Under the pieces are notes generated by a model. The model saw only the letters and a program-made list of their open reading frames with translations, was not told the origin of the DNA and ran no database searches. Shown here in pieces: positions 47,045-57,700 of a DNA stretch of 64,000 bases. Position 1 is the stretch's first letter, and every line of letters begins with the position of its first letter. A program made the position numbers and the translations under genes. This DNA comes from Phalacrocorax aristotelis (lineage: Eukaryota; Chordata; Aves; Suliformes; Phalacrocoracidae). The stretch lies in the NCBI RefSeq assembly GCF_949628215.1, contig NC_134297.1, positions 6,324,001-6,388,000 of the forward strand. Direction: 5' to 3'.

Positions 47045-47418
47045 TCAAACAACGCCAGCATCTTTGCAGGGCCTCGCTTCCAGGTCCTCGTTAACTCTTC
47101 GAGTAGCATCAGGTGAAACAGCGTGACCTTCGGCACGTTTGCTCTTCATTTTCCGGGCCGTGGTGGCCTCGCTCTGGGTCAGCACATCCGCTTCTTGATG
47201 CTCCTTCCCGTATTCGGTTGGCACCTCCTGCTCTTTCTTTAAGTGTTGTTGCGAAACCTCCCGATCCCAGAACTCTTAAAGACCAGCTTGTTTCCGCTTC
47301 AAGGATCTTGGCTCTGGCCACGGAGTTACTTTGCTTCGGGTCTTGCAAACTGGAGAACGGCGAGAAAAAGTAACGACTGGAGATCTGGATGTAAGGCTTA
47401 CCAAACTGGTGATCGCTT

Positions 47419-49604
47419 CTAGGCAGAAGGAAACAAATCAGTTCTTAAAACATTTACCTCTGACTTAGCAGTTTTCAGGCCTCGAACTGGGATGCCACAT
47501 AGGTTAGTCCATGCTCAAATGGATTAATCCCCATTGAATGGGTCTTTTTACATAAGATGCATCATCCCTAAATTAAAATTGAAATTAAACTGAATTAAAT
47601 TGGCAGTCCAAATTTGAGCTACTCATCCAGAATTCTTTTTATAGTCCACAGAAAGGAACGGTTATATCCAGTGGGTGATTCATCTCGCAAGGACTGGTGG
47701 GAGGTCCAACATATTGCCCTCCGGAGGTATTGGTGGCTGCAACGCAACTGAGAGCAAGCAATTCAGATTTATCTACGTAGAAGTTCAATGCTCAAGTTAA
47801 GAAAGATGAATCCAGCCCATCATTGTTGGGAAATAGTATAATTTCCCTTTTGCAAACGATATGGTTATTTTACTCCCCGTTATCCTCATCTATCCGGTCA
47901 CTTACTGGCCCGTAGCAGGGCTGGACAGCGAGAGGCAGGGTGGTTTTGCGAAAACGCCCCCGTGTCTCAATACACATTCACAAAACCCCCATTAAATGAC
48001 GATGCTAAGTTCGTATTCAAAAACCTTCGTTGGCTGTAACGATGCTTCCTGAAGCTTTGAGCGAACGAGCGAATGATATCAGGCTACTGGTGAGCGATCC
48101 CGCGTAGCACTGTGGATCCCCTTTGATGTACGACACATCCGACCTACCCACGTAACTACGATTCGGGTAAATCTCAGATGGAGAAAAATTAGTTGCTACC
48201 CGGCAGCTACAGTTACTAAACCACGTTTCCTTCCGAGCCAGTTTCCACCTCGGACACAGCAGCACGTCCTCCTTTCCCCACGGCTCTGCCCAACCTGCAA
48301 CAAGTCGCGGCGTTGGAGGTTACGGGGCAAAATTCCAGCCTGAAATTCCAGGCTGGCATCCTGTAGTGCTCTCCCGAGGCCCCACGTACCAAGCTCACGT
48401 CAGGCAGGGCCGGGTACAAGAGCCGAGTCTATTGCGATTTTGTCCTAGTTTCTGTGGTTCAGGTTTGCCCTGTGAAAAAGAAGCAGCGATGTTTCTGTAT
48501 CGACCTAAACACTATGCCAGTGACTGCAAGGCATTTGGAAAACAAAGACGAACTCTTAAAAATATGCAGGTTGATGGCCAAATAGCTATTGCTTTTGAAA
48601 AGGAACACTCAAAGTAACCCCAAGGTGAGTTCACTGGGTTACAAGGGCATCCTACTGAGGAATAAAGGGCATCCTACTGAGGAATATAAATAGAGATTTC
48701 CCCCATGATTTAAATAAAACAGAGCAGTTAAAAAAAAAAAGTTAGAAAGGCGTTAAATGGCCTTTGGCAGTTTGTGTAGCCCGCTCAGTTCTCACGGGCA
48801 ATGATGACACAGTATTCTCTTGCTGGAAATAAGTATCTAATCTGCAGTTTTTAAGAAATAATCACGGTTCTTGGATAACTAGTGAGCACCCCACTGTGAT
48901 GAAAGCTTTCTAACTAAAAGAGGTGATGGCAAAGATGCGTCAGACTGAAAGCCCCTTCAGTCTCAGGCAACGGAAAATGGGTAACATAGGCTCGATACTT
49001 TCTCTCCACCTTCTTCCTCTGCACGCGCGTGCCGCTGTGCAGCTCCTCCTCCGGTACTCACCTGAACGGCTTTAGGTCGCCAGAGCAAGAGGACACGGGA
49101 GCAAACACCACGTGGAACACGGTCTAGCTTAAATACACCCTCATCCGGTCCCAGCAGACACCGAAAGAGTAACTTGAGCCCCTCTCTGCCCTTCAGCCTA
49201 CTGTGCAGAAGTTAAAGGTTACTTATTAAAAACAAGGGCTCTTGCAGTAGCTTAAGGGTTATTTTTCAACCAGAGCGGAGGGAACTCATCAGACAGGTGG
49301 CAGCTGAACCACAGAGCAGGCTGCACTTTGTTCTTGAAAAGCTGGGGCTAAACACGTACTGTTTCAGCCAGCCACACAGTCCCTCGAAATAAGAAGCCCA
49401 CAGAGCGACTGATGCTCTTTCCCCAAGGATCACACGCTCCAGAGGCAAACAGAAAAGGCTTCAGCGAAGCAGCGAGGAACGCAGAGGTTGCTCGCGCTTC
49501 AGCACCCAGTTTAGCAAAGACAGATATGGGAGAGAGGAGACGGGGTCGGCCTGAACTGCAAGACTCTAAAAACTTGGCAGCAGGAACAATCTGGGACACA
49601 CACA
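47419..49604. other. Spacer with retained CpGs and a 22-bp duplication
   Basis: Outside the hypothetical exons this stretch is unique DNA. From about 47.86 to 48.43 kb CpG dinucleotides are not depleted despite only about half GC content. A perfect 22-bp tandem duplication lies at 48,643-48,686. Confidence 0.45.
48643..48686 (+). repeat. Perfect 22-bp tandem duplication
   Basis: AAGGGCATCCTACTGAGG plus AATA is repeated exactly (48,643-48,664 and 48,665-48,686). Confidence 0.9.
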
Positions 49605-49626
49605 GGATTAGACGGAGCTTTCTTGT

Positions 49627-49632
49627 TTTATT
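49627..49632 (-). terminator. Possible NFRKB distal poly(A) signal
   Basis: AATAAA followed about 25 nt later by TGTGTGTGTCC and then TTGTTCC, a good downstream element. It would extend the UTR to about 49.6 kb. Confidence 0.45.
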
Positions 49633-49762
49633 AAACTTCGGACTGCCAAAGCCCCTGTGTCCCTCTTCACGTAGTTACTGCAAGAGGATTCACAGAAATT
49701 TAAGGGGCTTCACACTGTAACCATCTTTCAGCACTTGATGGTAGGTTTTAACACTGAAGAGC

Positions 49763-49768
49763 TTTATT
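49763..49768 (-). terminator. Possible NFRKB middle poly(A) signal
   Basis: AATAAA on the minus strand within TTAATAAAGCTC, in an AT-rich stretch between the other two candidate signals. No clear GU-rich element follows it. Confidence 0.3.
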
Positions 49769-50796
49769 AATTACGAACAGAACTAACACAGCAGGATTAT
49801 CTTGATTATGGTTTGGATTTAGAGGCTCTTTCACATAGGCAACACCAGGAAGTCTTGTGCCTTCTCCTTCATTTCTTATTTTATCTTCACATCTAAAAGG
49901 ACTTTAGAACGTCCTCACCTCCCTCCCAAACCACAGCCTTTCTGCTGTCCCCTTAGTCGATGGTTATGTAGAAAAAAGGGTACAAAAATCGACAAAGTAG
50001 GCCAAGGCGCTCAGAAAACCTTTATCACTCCAAATCCTGTTCCCGAGGGATATCAACCATGACTCAAGGCTCGCTTTAAAACGGTGTACTGATGTGCCCT
50101 GCTCGTTTAATACCTGCAGCTAGCCACTGTTTTAGTAGGGCACCCGATTTCCTCCCGAAGCAGCCAGCTGTTGTACAGAAAGACCGACAGGCCCAGCCTA
50201 AAGCCCAGCACAGGCGCCTGCTTCCGCTCGCGTGCGGCGGTTCTGAACAGCTCCAGCCCCGCGGTTCACCCGGCGCCGGCGAGCGCCCAGCTGTAAGACT
50301 TGATTCTTTAAATAATTACATTCAATAACATATAACTCGGTGCAAACCACATATTTAAAAAAAAAAAATACTACAAGAGAAACCAGGTTAAAAAGAACCA
50401 TCTTACAAAGAAGATGGACAATCTATTAGCCCTTGGCAAGTCAGACAACCATCGTACACAAAACGACAAGCTGTACAAAACCGAAAGGAGATGGCAGCGG
50501 GATCTGTAAGGCCTTCTGCCCTTTTATTCTTCTCCTGGTCCAACATGTCTTTTGATCTCACTCCGAGAAAGCTTCAAGGTCATGCCAGAACAGCCACAAA
50601 TTCACCTCCGGTATGTGCAAAATTCAAACAAATTTACATAGAGAGATAAAATGGCAAAGGTAAAAACAAAACTGAAGTCCAGGACCATGGGTTAAAATAT
50701 TTCTTCCGAGTCCACGAGACTACAGTTTGGGTATACTTGAAAACATATTCCAAACCTTTAAAAGAAGCTACAGTCGTTTTTGACTGATAAAAAGGT

Positions 50797-50802
50797 TTAT
50801 TT
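50797..50802 (-). terminator. Possible NFRKB proximal poly(A) signal
   Basis: AATAAA about 800 nt after the stop codon. The downstream sequence is not clearly GU-rich. Confidence 0.4.
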
Positions 50803-51596
50803 GTTGAGGAGAACTAAAGGAGGATCCTTCCGGTGAACACTTCCTTCTCCCTTTCCGCTATACTCCCATTTGCTGACAGGCTTGCCCATGCAATGACTCC
50901 TCCACTCCTCTCTCTTCCCCACGGTTACTAGCTTTTTTACAGCAAAAACCGTCTTGACTCTCACCCTGCCTTTGACCGACATTTGACATGGAAGTGGTTG
51001 TCTGTTCTAAAGAAGTCCGAGCTCAGAGACAGGGTAGAGGCATTCAAAACATCTATAAATAGCACACCAAATGTGTCAGGGATCTACTTCCAGGCTATGT
51101 TACAAACCAACTCTGCTGTCCAAGCCACCATCCCAAGTCACCTATATCAAAGTAGTGACAGCTAGACGCCAGCAAAAGGAGGCATCTTCTTCACGACTTT
51201 GAGAAGTCTGAATTACCCCTTCCAAGCAAGTTTCCCTGGTTAAGGAAGACCCAAGATCAACCGCTTGGCCTACAACCCAAAACGCACAGAAATGATATTC
51301 ACAAAAAGCCCTTTGGGTGGGAAGAGAACAAAGAAAAGGAAGACGTTTCTTAAAATGATCAATGCCACCGAACGTGGCTTTACACATCTGGACTGAAACG
51401 TTGCCTTGTAGGTACGGCATCTTTTGCTGCGGAGTTTCTACCTAGACATCACAATGCTGACTCCAGAGAAGCAGCATGGCAGAATCCAGCCCGATCCCTA
51501 GCCACGACTGCGGTTCGGTGCTCTTGGGTGCTTGGATGGAGGGCGACCACGGGCTCGGGGATGTTCTTGGAAAGCGATCCATTTTCAAATCAGTGT

Positions 51597-51722
51597 TCAT
51601 AGCTGATCTTGGCTCTGTTTTGGAGACGGAGCTGTTGTCACAACCACAGTGGAAACTGCTTTAGTAGAGCCAGACACCGTTCCCTGCTGGAGATGGGAGG
51701 CTGGTACAGTCTGAATTCGAAC
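51597..51722 (-). CDS. NFRKB: NFRKB terminal coding exon
   Basis: [44 protein letters not shown]. Human ends ...APSPKQAPEQQ as I recall, so only the last five or six residues diverge. Confidence 0.97.
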   Translation of the reverse strand, partial: VRIQTVPASHLQQGTVSGSTKAVSTVVVTTAPSPKQSQDQL

Positions 51723-54700
51723 CTATTTGAAATGGAAAGAAAAAACATTCAACTCATGTCAAGAACAACCTGGTGACACATCGCACTTGCATCGCGCTCT
51801 GAAGCGCTGGTAAATCATCTCTTTCTGCTGCAAAAAACCATTCAGTTATGTGATAAGACCAAGCACCAAAACGCATCAGGAATGGAATCTGTCCCAAGAA
51901 GATCATTCTATCCACTGCTCACTAGGGACGGGGGCAAGAGATCCCAAGATTAGAGAGAAACAAGTAAAAAATAGTTTGAATAAAAACCTTCGTAACAGCT
52001 TCTTTGGCAAGTTTTCAGAAGAAGGACTCAGATCCATCGGATTCTTCACTTCCACAGACTTGTTACTAGCAGCTCTCAGTGCGGGTTAATTCTTTGGAAT
52101 TACAGAACACTAAGTTCCCAGACAGAAGGATGGATACGCAAAGAAGCGGTGTGATTTCTTCAAGAAATGGTGACCCACAGAAGCCAAAGTACAAAGCACT
52201 ACAAAGAGCCAGGCATATGGAAACAATCCTCCAAGCAGCCAGGAACGTTTCCTGATGGGATTTTTGGGTTTACGTTCATTATACAATCAGCACTTCAAAA
52301 GCATTTAAAAACCGTATCTGGGTGGAGGGGAGGTACAGGAGATGATGCACTCACATGCTTAATGCCAACACCACAGCCAAGCTGTGCACCTCTGCTTTTT
52401 ATGGAACCCCATGTACTAAGCGTAAAGTCATAGAATCGTTAAGGTTGGAAAAGACCCTTAAGATCATCGAGTCCAACCGCTAACCTATCACTACTATCAA
52501 GCCCACCACTAAACCACATCCTCAAGCACCACGTCTACCCTTTTTTTAAATACCTCCAGGGATGGAGACTCAATCACTTCCCTGGGCAGCCTGTTCCAAT
52601 GCCTGACAGCCCTTTCGGTGAAGAAGTTTTTCCTCATCTCCAACCTAAACTTCCCCTGGCGCAGCCTGAGGCCATTCCCTCTCGTCCTGTCACTTGTTAC
52701 TAGGGAGAAGAGACTGACCCTCGCCTCGCTACAGCCTCCTTTTAGGGAGTTGTATAGAGCTATAAGGTCTCCCCTCAGCCCCCTCTTCTCCAGGCTAAAC
52801 ACCCCCGGCTCCCTCAGCCGCCCCCCAGCACACTTGTGCTCCAGACCCTGCCCCAGCCCCGCTGCCCTTCTCTGGACACGCTCCAGCCCCTCAAGGCCCT
52901 TCTTGTCCCGAGGGGCCCAACCCTGAGCCCAGCATTCGAGGTGGGGCCTCCCCAGGGCCGAGCACAGGGGCCCCATCCCTGCCCGGCTCCTGCTGGCCAC
53001 ACCAGCGCTGACACAAGCCCGGGGGCTGGTGGCCTCCTTGGCCACCCGGGCACTGCTGGCTCATGCCCAGCCGGCTGTCAGCCAGCACCCCCGGGGCCTT
53101 CTCCGCCGGGCACTTCCCAGCCCCTCGGCCCCAGGCCTGGGGCGTTGCCTGGGGTTGGTGTGACCCAAGGGCAGGACCCGGCACCTGGCCTTGTTGAATC
53201 TCATACCGTTGGCTCACACTGTCCTCTGGAGACGTTAAGTCATGAAAAAAGCAATTAATATTATCATTCTAGGTGCCCTTACCTGCGTGGCCTGGCCTTG
53301 CTGCTGCAGCTGCTGTAGTTGCTGTGCTGTCAGAAAACTCACTGGCTTGTTCCCAGCGATCAGTTTTGTCCCTGCTGGCATCGTAGTCAGGATGATGTTT
53401 CTACCTAATCCACTGATGCTGAGGAAAGAGTTGCCGAAAGGTTAGTCAACAGCACGGCAGGGTAGGTCTTTCAGACTCACTAATTGTTCTTGAGTTCCCA
53501 GGAGATTAAAGTTACTTATCTAATTTACTAACGATTTTAAGTAGCAGGGTTTCTTCCCCCCACAAAACTGGCAAACACACGAGTGACAAGTTTACGTCAA
53601 CATTTATCACTACCACAGAGAACTACTTTATCACATGAATTAAACCCTCTAATTCTGGGCTGCGCACATCACTGGGTTAGCCTGATCAGACCTGAACACT
53701 CCTCAAGGAAGGCAGAAAATAGCCGTGCACACAGTGTTCTGCCTTGAAATATTAACTATGGGAGACACTACTGGAATTCATGGAAGAATAAACAAAAAGG
53801 CTTCAATATCTGAATGTCAGAGGAATTTTCTCTGAGGCAGTTAACACCTCCCTAGTTTCTTCCATGGAGAGATGGCCTGGGATTACATGTATGTTATGTA
53901 TGTCACCAGGTTAATTCTTGCTCAAACACACAGAACTAATCTCATAGCTGGTTTCAAGGCAAAGAACATTTTTTTCTTCAGTGTATTTGCTAGAGCCTAC
54001 ACCTCAGGGCACCGAAACAAAGATTATATTCTCATTGCCAGACACCACATTAATTCTGTTTCTTGCAGCTAACGGACCTATTAACGGACAGCAGGTTTAT
54101 TCCACCCTCTGCTCCCTACGTCCCCAGGAACCTACTGAACACAGACCTTCCTCAGCCTATTTCTAAAGCAAAAAGGACCAGATGTGAAATACTCACTTGG
54201 CCCCGAGGTTGCCCTTGATGATGGGGGCAGTCACCACGCTCTTGCCCTTCACTGGCTGGCTGATCACTGACAGAGGCACTGTTATTCGTGCTGGTAGTTT
54301 ACCCTAGAGAAGTTGAAGTACACGTGAGGAGCCGTGGGGAGTTCAGCAAAGAAACTGCTTGACAACATGCAATTACCACTCAGCTTGCTTTTTAGGAGTC
54401 CTGGGAGTAGAAACCAACAGCAGCTTTGCTGATGAAATCTGTGCTCCATTTCAGGCTCATTAAAATTCACCTCCATCTCATTCACTTCAAAGCTGCCTCA
54501 GCCCTGAAAACCTGCATCATCTTTGCACCACAGTATTTCTCTGGGAAGGCTCATTGCATCCATCCATGATTTTTATCTTTAGGAAGCTCTGGTAATCTCA
54601 ATTAGCTTATTCAGCTTTCACAATACACTCTACGGTGCCTTCAGCTTTGGACATTAAAATTGTATTAAATGGGGAATTCAGTAAAAAAGTTAACACAAGT

Positions 54701-57700
54701 AACATGCACTTCTGGTTCTGACACCATTCCAAGGGAAATTATTTCAGAGGTGCGGGACGAGACGCTGAGCTGCACAAGGTAGGACTTTAGATAAGCAAAG
54801 TTTATTTCATTCACTCGCAACAGGCGGTAAGGGAAGACATATCTGACTGCTTTCTGGTCATCCAGCATTTAGCTACAATTCCAACACCACAAAATTAGTT
54901 GCAGACCCACATTCTACAGTACTTAATTTGAGCCTCTGTGGACGTAAAGAGAAGTTTTCAGACATCAACCAGCAGCGCATTTCACCATTCCCCTTCCTCA
55001 CCCACCTCCCAAAGAAGTTTAGCATTACTTACTGCCTGGGATGTAGATACTACTGTGGTGCTGACGGGTACCTGCCGCACAGCAGCGGCTCCTGCGCCTA
55101 TAGTTATGGGAGTCCCAGCAGCTCCCGAGGCCACAGCAACTGCTTTCGACACTGTGGCACTCACGGTTGGTAAAGAGACAGCTGAGGTATGGACTGTGCC
55201 GGCCACGCTCACTGCTGAGGAAGAGGGCTTAGCGTGAGTAGCTACCGTAATAGTCTGCCCAGCTTTGGGCGGCATCACCCCCAGCCCCTGCACGATTCTT
55301 ATAGTAGCAGCCGGCTTGGCCTCAGTGGATGCCGCCGTAGTTATGGCTTTGCTCTTCTGATCTGCCACAGTCATGCCCAGAGCAGGCATCAGCCGGAAAG
55401 CGGAGCTCGTCGGCTCTGCAGTCTTTAAGTCAGGAGTCACTTTAACCACTGTGCTTCCAGCTGGGCTGGAAGAAGCAGAAGTGGCCACACTAGTCTTGGC
55501 CGGAGACTCAGCAGTCTGGACAGGATTGGATGTCACGTGCAAAGTTGCAGAGATGCCTTTCCCACCAGCGCTGCTTCCCGCAGCTGCTGTGAAGAGGTCC
55601 TGAGTCAGTTTGACAGTAGTGACTTGAGATTTGGCCAGGGTGGCCATCATGTCTGGGGTGATACGCAGCACAGTCTGTCCCTTCGCATCGGTGGTGATAG
55701 AGGACGGGGGTAGGCGCAGCACATCCTTTCCTTGGATCCGAAAATTGGTCGCTGTGAGCGGGATGCCACTTCCAGGCTGGGTCTTCATGCCAAGTTGTCC
55801 TGTGATAGCCACCTGGAAGAGATCAGAGAAACGGCTGCATCAAACCAGGACACAGTCCAAGGCACAGTCAAAGCCAACTTCCCAACAAGACGTTTGCTCC
55901 CAGTAGAACTGAAGTGGCGTGGTGCTAGCATTCAGTACGCTACTGAAAGTAAGTTTTGGTCGCGTATCAGATGGCACTCCCAAGGCCACGTTAAATACGA
56001 AATACCATGGAGCTGCTTTTCCAAACGAGATGAATGAAAACGAGATCAACATCTGCAGATGGTTAAGCTTGGGCTAACACATCTTTGACCTGTACATGAA
56101 AACGGGGCTCACACACACCAAACAGCCACCGCCTAGATCTGTATGGTCAGTAACTCGTACAGGTTACGGCTCGCTACTGTTTTCACTATCGTTTTGCATC
56201 GGCTTATCGTGTCTGTCACAACAAAGAAGAAACGACGGGGTCGTGGAGCCCAGTTCCATGTCCCTCTCTCACCTGCTTGATGATATTCTGGCCGGCTACG
56301 TTCTGGATGACAGTGGTAGAGGAGGTGCTGGTAGCAGAACTGCCGGGAGAGCTGGTTACTGGCTTTACAGCGGGACTGGGCGCTGCGGACAGTCCTGTCA
56401 CAGTGATGCCCGTCTGTCCCGGGACGGAGCTTCCTGATCTCTGCACCTGCACCGGGCTGGTTTGAGCTTTTACCGGCAGAGTCATCACAGCCTACAGAAA
56501 GACACAGAGGCAGCCTATGAGCAGGCTAACACCACGCTAACAGACTAATAATTTCCTCTTTTTGTCTCGTGCTTTATAGCTTGCAAGTCCTAGTGACTTT
56601 TTACTGTAACGCACAATTCAACAGTGCCACATAAATAAGTAACAGGGAGGAAAAAAGGGGCGCCGAACGGTGTTATTTATGCACGACTGTTTCTCTGCTC
56701 CTGCCCTGCAATTACCACACGTTCTGTGTGAGCGAGGAATCCCTGTGCACCACACCGAAACACCAGAAGAACTCAGATTAGAAGTCAGAGCTACTCCACG
56801 CAGCCAAACTCACCTGAGGGAGCACTTTGGTTTGCGTGGCCGTAGCTGGAACGCGGATCTGAGGCACTGACGTAGGTTGCTGCTGCTGGGTTACCGCCGG
56901 GGCTTGCTGAGACACAGCCGGGAGGCTGGACTGGGCAGTGACCACCCGGACCTGCGGCAGTCCAGAGGAGGTGGTATGACTTACCACCCGGCTGGGAGGA
57001 GGCTGCGGGCCCGGCTGTGTCTGTGAGCCCTGGGCTGTGGAAAGCAACGTCCCAAGCTGTGGCATGGTAGGGGATGATACCAGAAGAACGCTACGGAACA
57101 GATAAAACCAGCGGGTCGGCAAAGAAATAGATGGCTGAGAAAGAACGAGTAACATTCACAAGCGATGTATGAGACAGAAGTACCTTTGGCTGGGTTTTGC
57201 TGGTTCCGATCCAGCACTAGAGACACTCTTGCTAACCACAGACACTGGTGGGGGTGAGATGGGCGTTGCTGGCAACGCTGGTGCAGTCGGTGTCATGGGA
57301 GTCACGGGAGTTGGTGGCATGCTGGAGTCACTAAGGCTCAGCTGACTGGGCTCTGATGTGCTGCTGGGGAGCGCTTTCGCAGAACTCTCCTTGCTGCTAG
57401 ACTTCTGCAAAGAAACCACGTCAAGCATGAAGGTCTTCACAAAAGCTGGTTTTGATCGCTGCACTCTAGAGAGCAGGCTGAGCAGTTTAAGCTGAGCTCT
57501 GTGTGCTTATGAGTGATGCCCCGGTGCTAAATCCTGCAATTACAGGTGACCAACTGTCTGCTTTCCTCACCTGCAGCCATGGATGGGCCGGTGTGTTTGG
57601 CTGCTCCTGTTCTCAGGGAAAAGCACATGGCAGCAGGGACAAACATTCATAACGTGCAGACTTCCATCTCGGTTAATTTCCCAACAGCAACTACTTTAGC

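Larger units (their letters stand above)
47045..50290 (-). other. Possible unrecognised or decayed multi-exon gene (hypothesis)
   Basis: Four open, splice-bounded segments are phase-compatible in order: 50,114-50,265 (ends phase 2, donor CAG|GTATTA), 49,062-49,200 (acceptor TTCTGCACAG, donor CAG|GTGAGT, phase 2 to 0), 48,399-48,469 (acceptor TTTTTCACAG, donor AC|GTGAGC, phase 0 to 2) and a last segment from 47,418 (acceptor CCTTCTGCCTAG). The last reads SDHQFGKPYIQISSRYFF... to a stop at 47,109. An overlapping frame (47,277-47,045) has stronger coding composition (DREVSQQHLKKEQEVP...). Against it: no ATG anywhere in the chain, a TGA at 50,266-50,268 just inside a possible first acceptor, and a frame switch near 47,275. 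I do not recognise the protein; chance remains possible. Confidence 0.2.
49605..51596 (-). other. NFRKB: NFRKB 3' untranslated region (extent uncertain)
   Basis: Non-coding DNA after the TGA. Candidate poly(A) signals on the minus strand lie at 50,797-50,802, 49,763-49,768 and 49,627-49,632. The last is followed by GU-rich TGTGTGTGTCC and would give a 2-kb UTR; the first would give 0.8 kb. A CpG-rich patch at 50,200-50,290 is unusual for a UTR and may instead mark another element. Confidence 0.5.

Noticed and set aside
48017-48265. 82-codon minus-strand frame in the CpG-retaining stretch
   Set aside because: Open, but without good flanking splice sites in phase with the candidate chain. It may be chance.
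48366-48617. Plus-strand frame ending KHYASDCKAFGKQRRTLKNMQV...
   Set aside because: It looks protein-like and has a GTGAGT shortly after its stop, but it has no partner exon or family match and lies antisense to the other candidate segments. Evidence is insufficient to list.
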